Shown piece after piece: positions 48,977-57,713 of a DNA stretch of 64,000 nt. The position numbers and the translations under genes are program-made. The number at the start of each line of letters is the position of its first letter. The stretch's first letter is position 1. The stretch is from an uncultured Chryseobacterium sp. (GTDB taxonomy: Bacteria; Bacteroidota; Bacteroidia; Flavobacteriales; Weeksellaceae), in contig CAJYXJ010000065.1 of the NCBI GenBank assembly GCA_913778085.1, positions 1-64,000 on the forward strand, in the 5' to 3' direction. Below the pieces are notes generated by a model that saw nothing but the letters and a program-made list of their open reading frames with translations, searched no databases and had not been told where the DNA came from.

Positions 48977-51589
48977 ATGCAGATTTCAGAAAAGTACAAT
49001 CCACAGGAAACGGAACAAAAGTGGTACAATTACTGGTTGGAAAACAAATACTTCCATTCAGAACCGAATGATAAGCCGCCGTACACTGTTGTAATTCCTC
49101 CGCCGAACGTAACGGGGATTTTGCACATGGGGCACATGCTTAACAATACCATTCAGGATGTTCTGGTCCGTCGTGCGAGAATGCAGGGCTTCAATGCCTG
49201 CTGGGTGCCGGGAACAGATCACGCTTCCATTGCTACGGAAGCGAAAGTAGTTGCCAAACTGAAATCGGAAGGGGTCAGCAAGTCTGATATCACCCGCGAA
49301 GAATTCCTGAAACACGCTTGGGACTGGACCGATAAATATGGAGGAACCATTCTTGAACAATTAAAAAAGTTAGGTTGCTCTTGCGATTGGGACAGAACCC
49401 GTTTCACCATGGAGCCTAAGCTTTCTCAACAGGTCATTAAATCTTTTGTTGATCTTTATAACAAAGGATTGATTTACCGCGGGTACCGAATGGTAAACTG
49501 GGATCCTGAAGCCAAGACCAATATTTCCGATGAAGAAGTAATCTTCAAGGAACAGAACGGAAAATTATATTTTCTGAAATATGCCGTTGAAGGTTCGGAG
49601 GAATTTCTTTCGGTAGCTACTACGCGTCCTGAAACCATTTTCGGGGATACGGCGATCTGTATCAACCCGAATGATGAAAGATATGCTCATCTGAAAGGCA
49701 AGAAAGTAACCGTACCGATCGTAAACAGGGTAATTCCGATCATCGAAGACGAATACGTGGATATCGAATTCGGAACCGGAGCACTGAAAATTACACCGGC
49801 TCACGATGTAAATGACTATGAAATCGGGAAGAAGCACAATCTGCCGATGATCGATGCGCTGGATGATGACGGAAACCTGAACGATCACGGGTTGCATTAC
49901 GCCGGAAAAAACAGGTTCGAGGTAAGAAAGCAAATCGCGAAAGAACTGGAAGAAAAAGGCCTTTTGCTGAAAGCGGAAGATTATATGAACAAGGTAGGAA
50001 CTTCGGAAAGGACAGGCGCAGTGATCGAGCCTAAAGTTTCGGTTCAGTGGTTCCTGAAAATGTCTGAAATTGCAAAGCCTGCCCTGGATGTCGTAATGGA
50101 TGATGAGGTAAAATTTTATCCTGAAAAGTTTAAGAATACCTATAAATACTGGATGGAAAACATCCGCGACTGGAACATTTCCCGCCAGCTCTGGTGGGGA
50201 CAGCAGATTCCTGCGTTTTATTATGGTGATGGCGAAGATGATTTCGTAGTTGCCGAAGACAAATATCAGGCTCTTGTAGTATTAGAAGAACAAAAAGGAA
50301 TTATTGCGAATCTTGATGACCTGAGACAAGATGAAGACGCTCTTGATACCTGGTTCTCGTCGTGGCTTTGGCCAATGTCGGTTTTCGACGGATTGCTGGA
50401 TCCTGAAAATAAGGACATCAGTTATTATTACCCGACGTCTGATCTGGTAACCGGTCCGGATATTATTTTCTTCTGGGTAGCCCGGATGATTATGGCCGGA
50501 TTGGAATACAGAAAAGAAGTTCCGTTTAAAAATGTTTATTTTACAGGGATTGTAAGGGATAAGCAGAGAAGAAAGATGTCCAAATCTTTAGGGAATTCTC
50601 CCGATCCGTTGGAACTAATGGATAAATATGGTGCTGATGGCGTAAGGGTAGGAATTTTATTAAGTTCTGCAGCAGGAAACGATCTTCTTTTTGATGAAGA
50701 CCTGATGCTGCAGGGAAGAAACTTCATGTCCAAGATTTGGAGCGCATTCCGGTTAATCAATATGTGGAATCATGAGGATAAACCTGCAAATGCGGCAGAG
50801 ATTCAGGCTATTGAATGGTTTGAAAATAAATTAAATAAAACAATTGTTGAGATCAACGATCAGTTTGATAAATTCAGGATTTCCGATGCTTTGCATTTAA
50901 TTTATAAACTGATCTGGGATGATTTCTGCTCTTGGTATCTTGAAGCAATCAAGCCCAATTACGGAGAAGGAATTTCTAAAGAAGTTTATAACAAGACCGT
51001 TAAACTTTTCGAAGAGCTGATGAAACTGCTTCATCCGTTTATGCCTTTCTTAACGGAGGAATTATGGCAGACGATTTCGGAGAGAAATATTGAGGAGGCT
51101 TTAATTATCTCCCAGCAGAAAAAAGCCGGAACTTTTGACGAAACGATCATTAAAAACTTTGAAACGGCATCGGAACTGATTTCCGGAGTACGAAACTACC
51201 GTCAGACCAAAGGAATTTCCCCGAGGGAAACGGCTGAAATTTATACCAATGCATCAGAATTTGCCAATGAATCGGTTATCAGAAAATTAGCGAATATCTC
51301 GGAAATTCATTTTGGAACGAAAACCGATAAGCCGAGCTTTACATTCCTGGTGGGTGCTACAGAGATCTCAATTCCTTTGAGCGAAAACCTGGATTTGGAG
51401 GAAGAAAAGAAAAAAACGGAAGAAGAACTCAAATATTTGAAGGGTTTCCTGATTTCCGTAGATAAAAAACTTTCCAACGAGAAGTTTGTGGCTAACGCAA
51501 AACCGGAAATCGTAGACGTGGAGCGTAAAAAACAGAAAGACGCAATGGATAAAATTGCCATCCTTGAAGAAAAGCTGAAAAGCCTTTAA
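48977..51589 (+). CDS. valS: valyl-tRNA synthetase
   Basis: The 870-residue class I synthetase has the HMGH signature (PPNVTGILHMGHMLNNTIQD), an editing (CP1) domain around residues 200-340 with VATTRPETIFGDTAICINPN, the KMSKS loop (RRKMSKSLGNSPDPLELMDK), an anticodon-binding domain, and a C-terminal coiled coil (DLEEEKKKTEEELKYLKGFL). It charges tRNA-Val and edits mischarged threonine. No leader peptide or attenuator is seen upstream, unlike tyrS. Confidence 0.96.
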   Translation: MQISEKYNPQETEQKWYNYWLENKYFHSEPNDKPPYTVVIPPPNVTGILHMGHMLNNTIQDVLVRRARMQGFNACWVPGTDHASIATEAKVVAKLKSEGVSKSDITREEFLKHAWDWTDKYGGTILEQLKKLGCSCDWDRTRFTMEPKLSQQVIKSFVDLYNKGLIYRGYRMVNWDPEAKTNISDEEVIFKEQNGKLYFLKYAVEGSEEFLSVATTRPETIFGDTAICINPNDERYAHLKGKKVTVPIVNRVIPIIEDEYVDIEFGTGALKITPAHDVNDYEIGKKHNLPMIDALDDDGNLNDHGLHYAGKNRFEVRKQIAKELEEKGLLLKAEDYMNKVGTSERTGAVIEPKVSVQWFLKMSEIAKPALDVVMDDEVKFYPEKFKNTYKYWMENIRDWNISRQLWWGQQIPAFYYGDGEDDFVVAEDKYQALVVLEEQKGIIANLDDLRQDEDALDTWFSSWLWPMSVFDGLLDPENKDISYYYPTSDLVTGPDIIFFWVARMIMAGLEYRKEVPFKNVYFTGIVRDKQRRKMSKSLGNSPDPLELMDKYGADGVRVGILLSSAAGNDLLFDEDLMLQGRNFMSKIWSAFRLINMWNHEDKPANAAEIQAIEWFENKLNKTIVEINDQFDKFRISDALHLIYKLIWDDFCSWYLEAIKPNYGEGISKEVYNKTVKLFEELMKLLHPFMPFLTEELWQTISERNIEEALIISQQKKAGTFDETIIKNFETASELISGVRNYRQTKGISPRETAEIYTNASEFANESVIRKLANISEIHFGTKTDKPSFTFLVGATEISIPLSENLDLEEEKKKTEEELKYLKGFLISVDKKLSNEKFVANAKPEIVDVERKKQKDAMDKIAILEEKLKSL

Positions 51590-51608
51590 TTATAAACCTT
51601 ACAATATC

Positions 51609-52223
51609 ATGAAAGACGACAGAGGTATTTTCACATTGGATAGTGATACCGTAGCTTCCAACCCGGGAAGAGTGCGGATAATGCCTTTCGTACTGATGAG
51701 GCATATGCATAAATCCGTTTTGCTGTTAATCCCTCTGTTGGCTTCATTGTTTTTTGCTTTTCAGGTTTCCCTGCTTTGGGGAGCGCTGCCTTCCGCGATT
51801 TTTTTCGTGATAAATTATTTGTACTGGAGAAGAAAGCAGGAGCATTTTGCCTATGGAGATTCCAATGGCGGCATTGTAGTTTCGGAAAATCCAAAGCTGA
51901 TTGCCGTGGCCACCGATTTGTCCAAAGGTTTCGCAGGAAGCTTTCCGGTGGTAAAAATAGTACCCTACAAAGGAAAAGCAAAGCTCAATGACAGGATCGG
52001 GACCATTGCCCTTTACGAGGGAACTTCGAGCTGTACCCCGCACTGGAGTGATTTTTTTCCTGTTCCGATGGAATATGTGAACAACAATGGAAAGGAACTG
52101 GATGCTGTTTTGCGTTCTTATTCCGAAGAAAGCTGGGAGGTTTTGGAAAGCAGGCTGAAGCAGATCGGCAAACCTTATAAAGAGGGTCTGTTCAAGATTT
52201 CTGCAGAGAACAGCAGCTGGTAA
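51609..52223 (+). CDS. membrane-anchored protein of unknown function (DUF3239-like)
   Basis: The 204-residue protein has two adjacent membrane helices (about 35-70: HKSVLLLIPLLASLFFAFQV, LLWGALPSAIFFVINYLY) and a C-terminal cytoplasmic domain of about 130 residues (GDSNGGIVVSENPKLIAVAT, VPYKGKAKLNDRIGTIALYE, SSCTPHWSDFFPVPMEY). This layout resembles DUF3239 proteins from memory. It begins 19 nt after valS and may be co-transcribed. Function unknown. Confidence 0.6.
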   Translation: MKDDRGIFTLDSDTVASNPGRVRIMPFVLMRHMHKSVLLLIPLLASLFFAFQVSLLWGALPSAIFFVINYLYWRRKQEHFAYGDSNGGIVVSENPKLIAVATDLSKGFAGSFPVVKIVPYKGKAKLNDRIGTIALYEGTSSCTPHWSDFFPVPMEYVNNNGKELDAVLRSYSEESWEVLESRLKQIGKPYKEGLFKISAENSSW

Positions 52224-52289
52224 CATTTTATGGGAAGTGCTTGATCGGAAACAAATATCATTCAGATGATGAAAGATTAATTAAATAAA

Positions 52290-52925
52290 ATGACACATTT
52301 AGAAAATATAAAAAAACTATTCTCCAAAAACTTTGTGGAAAATCCTTTGTTGGAAAGTTTCGAGGTCGGGAGAATTTATTTGTCCAGCGGGAAGCTCGTG
52401 GCCTGTGATCCGGTAATCACCAACGATATGAGTCCGTTCACCACAAAATTTCCGAAAGGGGATTTTTCTGTTTTACTGCATAAGGAACGGGAAAGCAATT
52501 GTGTGGCGTATGCCGAAATCATTTTTAGCAACAAAGCGGTTACAGACTGGAAACTGGCCGTAACGCAAGGACAGAACATACAAGACCTTGGAGAAGGGGA
52601 GGTGTTCGGGTATCCTGTGGAAAGCGGAATGGGATGCTTTATGGATGCCGATACGCAGAACAGTCTGAATGATCTTGAGCAGAGGCTATACCGCAGTAAA
52701 GGTGTAGATTTTATGGGAATTTATGAAGAATTTTTTCATGAATATTTTTTCGATGAAAACGGTGCTATCGATCAGTTTGCTTTTTTAAAGCCTTCAGAAC
52801 AGCTTCCTGGAACTATTTTTGCCTTTGAAACGGGATATGGTGAAGGGTTTTATGCAAGCTATATTGCGTATGATCAGAATAATGCGCCCGTAAAAATCGT
52901 TACTGAATTCATCGAAATTAGTTAA
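52290..52925 (+). CDS. DUF4241 protein
   Basis: The 211-residue soluble protein matches DUF4241: a signature LSSGKLVACDPVITNDM, AYAEIIFSNKAVTDWKLAVT, then GYPVESGMGCFMDADTQNSL and FAFETGYGEGFYASYIAYDQ. The family is of unknown function and is often found near toxin or immunity genes. Here it follows the DUF3239-like gene by 66 nt, and no toxin is evident. Confidence 0.75.
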   Translation: MTHLENIKKLFSKNFVENPLLESFEVGRIYLSSGKLVACDPVITNDMSPFTTKFPKGDFSVLLHKERESNCVAYAEIIFSNKAVTDWKLAVTQGQNIQDLGEGEVFGYPVESGMGCFMDADTQNSLNDLEQRLYRSKGVDFMGIYEEFFHEYFFDENGAIDQFAFLKPSEQLPGTIFAFETGYGEGFYASYIAYDQNNAPVKIVTEFIEIS

Positions 52926-52941
52926 TTAACGTTAATTATTT

Positions 52942-52971
52942 TTGAAACGCAAATGCGAGATAATAAATTTG
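52942..52971 (+). promoter_or_regulatory. promoter (TTG-N19-TAAATTTG) before the ribokinase-like gene
   Basis: TTG (52942-52944) and TAAATTTG (52964-52971) are separated by exactly 19 nt, matching the Bacteroidota consensus. The start codon lies 38 nt downstream. Confidence 0.7.
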
Positions 52972-53009
52972 TCCGATCCACAAAATAACAAAAGCTAATA
53001 TAAAGCACA

Positions 53010-53897
53010 ATGAATTTTTCCTCAGAACAGCCAAAAATCATCGTAGTAGGAAGCTCTTCGATAGACCTTGTTTTAGAAACAGAAAAAGTTCCCTGCGAGA
53101 ACGAGACCGTGATGGCCTATAATTCCGAAAGTTATTTTGGAGGAAAAGGGTCCAACCAGGCCGTTGCCGCTGCCAGGCTGGGTGCCAGCGTGTATTTCGT
53201 CGGTTGTGTGGGAATGGATCCTCTGGGCCAGCAGATCATGAGAAATATGGTAAACGAAGGTGTAAATGTAGGTTTTGTCTTTGAAACCGATCGGGAAGCT
53301 ACAGGAACGGCTTACGTAACCACTTCGGACGGAAATTCGGCGATTGTTGTTGTTCCTGCAGCCAATAATTATTTGAGCACCGAACATGTAGAAGCAGCCG
53401 ACAGATATTTCCATACGGCAGATCTTATTCTTCTTCAGCTGGAAGTATCTATGAACGTTGTAGAATATACCGTACGGAAAGCCAAGAAATATCATAAAAA
53501 AGTAGGGCTCTATGCTTCCCCTGCTCAGCGTTTAAGCCCCGAAATTCTTGATAATGTAGATTTTATTGTTGTAAAAAGCACCGAGTTGCATATTGTTTTC
53601 GGAGAAGAACAACGGGAAGAAATCCTGAAGAAATATTTTAATAAGGTTTTCGTAAGAGATGACATCAATTCTACCGTTTATTTTGACGGTACGGAAATGA
53701 AATACTGCAGGAACGATAAAGATAAAACCGTCTATAAAATGGGGATGGGAGATGCATTTACCGCAGGATTTGCGGTAGCACTGTGTCATGAGAATTCTAT
53801 CGAAGACTGTGTAAATTTCGGGAATGAGGTTTCTGCGAGGGTTTCCGGAAAAAAAGGTTCACAGATGGGGCTTCCGAGAATTTCGGATTTTATTTAA
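53010..53897 (+). CDS. ribokinase-like sugar kinase (PfkB family)
   Basis: The 295-residue protein has the PfkB motifs IIVVGSSSIDLVLETEKVPC, YFGGKGSNQAVAAARLGASV and the C-terminal active-site segment YKMGMGDAFTAGFAVALCHE with the catalytic GxGD aspartate. The first motif matches ribokinase (D-ribose to ribose 5-phosphate with ATP). No ribose transport genes are adjacent, so another sugar or nucleoside is possible. A terminator follows. Confidence 0.9.
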   Translation: MNFSSEQPKIIVVGSSSIDLVLETEKVPCENETVMAYNSESYFGGKGSNQAVAAARLGASVYFVGCVGMDPLGQQIMRNMVNEGVNVGFVFETDREATGTAYVTTSDGNSAIVVVPAANNYLSTEHVEAADRYFHTADLILLQLEVSMNVVEYTVRKAKKYHKKVGLYASPAQRLSPEILDNVDFIVVKSTELHIVFGEEQREEILKKYFNKVFVRDDINSTVYFDGTEMKYCRNDKDKTVYKMGMGDAFTAGFAVALCHENSIEDCVNFGNEVSARVSGKKGSQMGLPRISDFI

Positions 53898-53946
53898 ATT
53901 ATTTGCTGCATATCGAAAATCACTGCAGAACATACATATCCAAAGT

Positions 53947-53979
53947 AAAAATTCCACTTTTACAGTGGAATTTTTCTTT
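53947..53979 (+). terminator. intrinsic terminator
   Basis: AAAATTCCACT / AGTGGAATTTT stem, then TCTTTT, after the ribokinase-like gene and close to the next start. Confidence 0.8.
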
Positions 53980-53984
53980 TGAAT

Positions 53985-54833
53985 ATGAAAGAGCTAACGC
54001 TTACTACACCGGATCGGTTTTCTATTGCCGCACATCTTTTTTTACCCGAAACCAGTAAAGGCAAACTGCTGCTGATCAATTCGGCAACAGGTGTAAAGCA
54101 GCAGCTTTATTTTTCAATGGCCAACTATTTTTCAGAAAAGGGATTTGCTGTAATTACTTATGACTACCGCGGGATAGGCCTTTCCAAACCTGCCCGTATG
54201 AGAGGCTTTAAGGCTTCTATGAGGGTTTGGGGCTCGGTGGATTATAAAACACTTACAGAGTATATAAAAATACATTTCAGAGAGCATAAAAAATATTGTC
54301 TGGGCCATTCGGTGGGTGCTCTGATCCTGGGAATGAATGAAGACTCCAAGATATTCGAAGAATTTGTTTTTGTCGGGACACAGAATGCTTTTATCGGAAA
54401 TTTAAAATTCAGGACTAAAATTGATGCCCTTTTAGGATTCGGGATCGTTCAGCCTGTAATGACCGGATTGCTGGGCTATTTTCCCGCCCATTGGTTTGGA
54501 CTTGGAGAAAGTCTCCCGAAAAATTGCGCATCTGACTGGAGAACCTTAATTTTAGACGGAAAATCAACCAACCGGCTGCTGGAAAAAACGGAAAATTATT
54601 CAAAGTGTCTGACACAGAGGGTATTGGTAATCCGGGCGGAAGATGACATATGGCTAACGGAGAAAGGCGTAAAAAGCCTGCTGAACGATACTTACCCAAA
54701 TCTCAGACCTGTCTACAGATTAATTAAAACTTCAGAATCTGAGCAGGGAGAAATAGGGCATGTCAATTTTTTCAGGAGCTATAATAAAAATCTTTGGAGC
54801 ATTATATTAAACGAATTGACAGGAAATGAATAG
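53985..54833 (+). CDS. alpha/beta hydrolase
   Basis: The ATG at 53985 (MKELTLTTPDRFSIAAHLFL) starts a 282-residue protein; a TTG 6 nt upstream is also in frame. It reads like a hydrolase: GKLLLINSATGVKQQLYFSM, then FAVITYDYRGIGLSKPARMR, the nucleophile elbow GHSVGAL (usual GxSxG) and a C-terminal acid/base region (VLVIRAEDDIWLTEKGVKSL, then GHVNFFRS). The substrate is unknown. It overlaps the HD-domain gene by 8 nt. Confidence 0.85.
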   Translation: MKELTLTTPDRFSIAAHLFLPETSKGKLLLINSATGVKQQLYFSMANYFSEKGFAVITYDYRGIGLSKPARMRGFKASMRVWGSVDYKTLTEYIKIHFREHKKYCLGHSVGALILGMNEDSKIFEEFVFVGTQNAFIGNLKFRTKIDALLGFGIVQPVMTGLLGYFPAHWFGLGESLPKNCASDWRTLILDGKSTNRLLEKTENYSKCLTQRVLVIRAEDDIWLTEKGVKSLLNDTYPNLRPVYRLIKTSESEQGEIGHVNFFRSYNKNLWSIILNELTGNE

Positions 54834-55470
54834 ACTGATTGAAAACACGGTAGAATTTGTAAAAGAAAAACTTGAAGGCGCAGAAGCGGGACACGACTGG
54901 TTTCACATCGAAAGGGTATGGAAGCTGTCTGGAAAAATTGCCGAAACGGAAAATTGTAAGGATGAAGTAGTGGAACTGGCTGCCCTGCTGCATGATATTG
55001 CAGACCCCAAGTTCCATCATGGGGACGAAACCATTGCCCTTAAAGTTTCCAGGGAGTTTTTGGAGAGTCAGCATGTTGAGGAAGAAACCATTGAGCAGGT
55101 ATTATTCATCATTAAAAATATTTCCTTTAAAAACAGAGGCGACGTTCCGAAGGATCTTCCAATTGAGCTTAAAATCGTGCAGGATGCGGACAGGATTGAT
55201 GCCATTGGAGCCATCGGTGTGGCGAGAACCTTTAATTTCGGGGGTTTTAAGAACAATCCGATGTATGACCCGGATATAAAGCCTAAGCTGCATATGTCCA
55301 AAGACGAATATAAAAAATCGAATGGAACAACCATCAATCATTTCTATGAAAAACTGCTTCTGCTGAAAGATCTGATGAATACCGAAAAAGGGAAAGAGAT
55401 TGCAGGCGAGAGGCATGAATTTATGCTGAAATTCCTGGACCAGTTCTATAAAGAATGGAATGTTGACTAG
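54826..55470 (+). CDS. HD-domain phosphohydrolase-like protein
   Basis: The 214-residue protein has the HD metal motif: HDWFHIERVWKLSGKIAETE, VVELAALLHDIADPKFHHGD and a downstream Asp (KIVQDADRIDAIGAIGVART). This is the YedJ-like branch of HD phosphohydrolases, which cleave phosphate from small molecules. The substrate is unknown. Overlap with the alpha/beta hydrolase suggests a shared transcript. Confidence 0.88.
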   Translation: MNRLIENTVEFVKEKLEGAEAGHDWFHIERVWKLSGKIAETENCKDEVVELAALLHDIADPKFHHGDETIALKVSREFLESQHVEEETIEQVLFIIKNISFKNRGDVPKDLPIELKIVQDADRIDAIGAIGVARTFNFGGFKNNPMYDPDIKPKLHMSKDEYKKSNGTTINHFYEKLLLLKDLMNTEKGKEIAGERHEFMLKFLDQFYKEWNVD

Positions 55471-55509
55471 CATTCCCGATAAACCCTTTTAAATAAGTAT
55501 CTTTGCAAT

Positions 55510-56103
55510 ATGGTATTTATGGTCTTGCTTATTTTCTGGGCACTGGTTTTCTCTCTTATCCTTTTTAAGATAAAGAAGGGAAAGGGTGCGGAATGGGCTA
55601 AGATTTTCAGAATTCTTACGCTGGTTTTTTCCATTTCCTTTTTTACCTACTGGTTTATCAAAAGAAGTTCGGTAGGAATCGTGGAGGATTCGGTAGCTTT
55701 GCAGGTTATCAATAAGCTTCCGCAGCCGATCGATTTCTATGTTATCAATCTCAATGATCCGGAAGCCGGAAAAGCCATTGAAACGAAGCACATCGGTAAG
55801 ATCCGTTCCGAATACTACAGGATCGAATACCTTAGGATGGATAAATCCGATGAGTATTGGATCGTAGGGTATCTGGGGAAAAAAAATCTCGTATATTTCT
55901 CTCAGCATTCCGTACCGAATAAAAATATTGATCAGATTATTGAAATCAACAATTACATCAACCAGAGCGTAAAGCTTTCGGAGATTGCCAGGAAACAGGT
56001 GGAAGCCTACAATTATGAAAATACGAAGGTGGGTATCTGGGTAACACTGGATTTTCTGCTGCTGTTCCTGAATCTGGTATTGATTACAAGGAAACGTAAA
56101 TAA
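55510..56103 (+). CDS. membrane protein of unknown function
   Basis: The 197-residue protein has two N-terminal helices (about 2-20 and 34-54: VLLIFWALVFSLILF, ILTLVFSISFFTYWFI), an extracytoplasmic domain of about 110 residues (VALQVINKLPQPIDFYVINL; YRIEYLRMDKSDEYWIVGYL) and a C-terminal helix (VTLDFLLLFLNLVLI). No family recognised. A TATCTTTG box ends 4 nt before the ATG at 55510; a second ATG at 55519 is the alternative start. Confidence 0.7.
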   Translation: MVFMVLLIFWALVFSLILFKIKKGKGAEWAKIFRILTLVFSISFFTYWFIKRSSVGIVEDSVALQVINKLPQPIDFYVINLNDPEAGKAIETKHIGKIRSEYYRIEYLRMDKSDEYWIVGYLGKKNLVYFSQHSVPNKNIDQIIEINNYINQSVKLSEIARKQVEAYNYENTKVGIWVTLDFLLLFLNLVLITRKRK

Positions 56104-56104
56104 A

Positions 56105-56144
56105 GAATTCCGGCATCTGTAGAACAATGCCGGAATTATATTTT
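56105..56144 (+). terminator. intrinsic terminator
   Basis: AATTCCGGCAT / ATGCCGGAATT stem with a 10-nt loop, then ATATTTTAAT, after the membrane protein gene. Confidence 0.75.
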
Positions 56145-56238
56145 AATACTATTCGATTTATTTTTCAGCAGTTTGATAGAAACTTCCAGCTTCTTCTTCC
56201 GGTTTTAATCCTTATTTTACCTTATAAAATTTTCGCTG

Positions 56239-56472
56239 TTAAGGATAATCCAGGATCAGCATAACGGTTTCCTTATATTCTTCAGGGCAGTTTTTTATCA
56301 GTTTGTCTTTGTTCTGCTTGCTGATTTGTTTCGGTTCCAGCCATTCTGTTTTGTCGGAACTGAGGCTGTTGCTGTCATATGTTCTTTTTATTTTATTGTC
56401 CTCATAAAAAGTATATGCATCGCCCAGCCAGTTATTGGCGATGCTTATGGTGCAAATTTCTTTTTCTTCCAT
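56239..56472 (-). CDS. small protein of unknown function
   Basis: A 77-residue acidic protein (MEEKEICTISIANNWLGDAY, then TFYEDNKIKRTYDSNSLSSD, KTEWLEPKQISKQNKDKL) without signal or membrane segments. No family recognised. It is isolated, with a terminator on its upstream side and AT-rich DNA on the other. It may be real because its codon use fits the neighbours, but it could be spurious. Confidence 0.45.
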   Translation of the reverse strand: MEEKEICTISIANNWLGDAYTFYEDNKIKRTYDSNSLSSDKTEWLEPKQISKQNKDKLIKNCPEEYKETVMLILDYP

Positions 56473-56583
56473 TTTATTGTATTTAATCGTTCAACATTTT
56501 TGAGGGCCGATTCCTATTTGTAATTTACTAAATATAACAATGTAAATGGACGATTGCGGGGATTTTTTTTTAAAGTTAAAAAA

Positions 56584-56631
56584 GTGAATTATTTTCGTTA
56601 AAATAATACTTTTTAACGAAAATTATTTCAC
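56584..56631 (-). terminator. intrinsic terminator after the DUF72 gene
   Basis: A 20-bp imperfect stem GTGAATTATTTTCGTTAAAA / TTTTAACGAAAATTATTTCA. On the minus strand it is followed by TTTTTT. A third related segment ATTTAGCGAATAAT lies at 56633-56646. Confidence 0.7.
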
Positions 56632-56665
56632 TATTTAGCGAATAATATTAAAAATGTGCTAATGA

Positions 56666-57556
56666 TTAAAAAAGAGTACCTATGTTTTCATCTGCCATTT
56701 TGGGGATGCGCAGGTCGGTTTTCCATGCTTCGTTGATTTTTTTGACAAGATAAGCTGATAAAAGAGGCCTGTCTTTTTCAACACCCTGATGGACAAAAAA
56801 GTAAACATTTTGCAAACCTTCTTTCTTCCATGCCGTAAGACGTTTTATCCATTCATCCAGCCGGATAAAGTCAATTTCCGTACCGGTTGCCACATAACGA
56901 ATAAAGGTACTTGGGGTTGTAAGCCTCATATGAAGCATATCCCTTCTGCCGGGCGTATCTACAATGATATTTGTAATACCGTATTTCTCAAAAAGTACGC
57001 AGGTCGTATCAAAGATTTCTTCATCGGTAAACCATTCGGTATTTCTGAGTTCTATGGCAAGCGGAACTTCTTTCGGCCATTCTCTCGCAAATTTTTCGAG
57101 CCTGCTGTAATCTTTCGGCTGGTAATTGTCATGAAGCTGTAAAAAAGCCATTCCCAGTTTTTCTTCAAAGTTCAGGACGGAAGTGGCAAATTGAGTAACC
57201 TGGTCGGTAACATCAATCAATCGACGGTAATGAGAAATAGTGCTGGTAATTTTCGGAAAAAATTTAAAATCTGAAGGGGTCTTATCTTTCCAGGTTAGGA
57301 TCTGTTCCGGAGCCGGCATTCCGTAGAACGTCCCGTTCAGCTCAATGGAGTTGAACTGGGTGGAGTAGTAAGTGAGTTCATCCCGTGTTCCTTTTGGATA
57401 AAATCCTTTCATATCAGTCTTGTTCCATTTGGCCGCCCCAACAGAAATATTCTCAAGCCCTCTTTTATTTTGGCTTAAAATTTCTCTTGTCCTTGGATGG
57501 TCTTTAGGCATCGTAAAATCAATCTTTGAAGGATCTTCTACTTTTCCGAATTTCAT
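56666..57556 (-). CDS. DUF72 family protein
   Basis: The ATG at 57556 (MKFGKVEDPSKIDFTMPKDH) is preferred; a longer frame to 57589 adds 11 unconserved residues. The 296-residue protein matches DUF72 (YecE-type) TIM-barrel proteins: ISVGAAKWNKTDMKGFYPKG, ELTYYSTQFNSIELNGTFYG, then FKFFPKITSTISHYRRLIDV and FVHQGVEKDRPLLSAYLVKK. Function is unknown; the fold is like an endonuclease IV-type barrel. A terminator follows. Confidence 0.9.
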   Translation of the reverse strand: MKFGKVEDPSKIDFTMPKDHPRTREILSQNKRGLENISVGAAKWNKTDMKGFYPKGTRDELTYYSTQFNSIELNGTFYGMPAPEQILTWKDKTPSDFKFFPKITSTISHYRRLIDVTDQVTQFATSVLNFEEKLGMAFLQLHDNYQPKDYSRLEKFAREWPKEVPLAIELRNTEWFTDEEIFDTTCVLFEKYGITNIIVDTPGRRDMLHMRLTTPSTFIRYVATGTEIDFIRLDEWIKRLTAWKKEGLQNVYFFVHQGVEKDRPLLSAYLVKKINEAWKTDLRIPKMADENIGTLF

Positions 57557-57652
57557 AGCTGGATGTTTTTTGATTAGATCGCTAAACAAATATAGGGGAA
57601 AACCGGTAGAAAATCATTAATAAGAAATCCTGTTTTCCATTTTATATCTGGT

Positions 57653-57679
57653 CAAAAAAGGCACGCTAAAAAGCGTGCC
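57653..57679 (-). terminator. intrinsic terminator after nrdA
   Basis: GGCACGCT / AGCGTGCC stem with a 4-nt loop; on the minus strand a T6 run follows. Confidence 0.8.
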
Positions 57680-57713
57680 GAAGTGAATATGTATTGTTTA
57701 TTATTTGGGAGTC

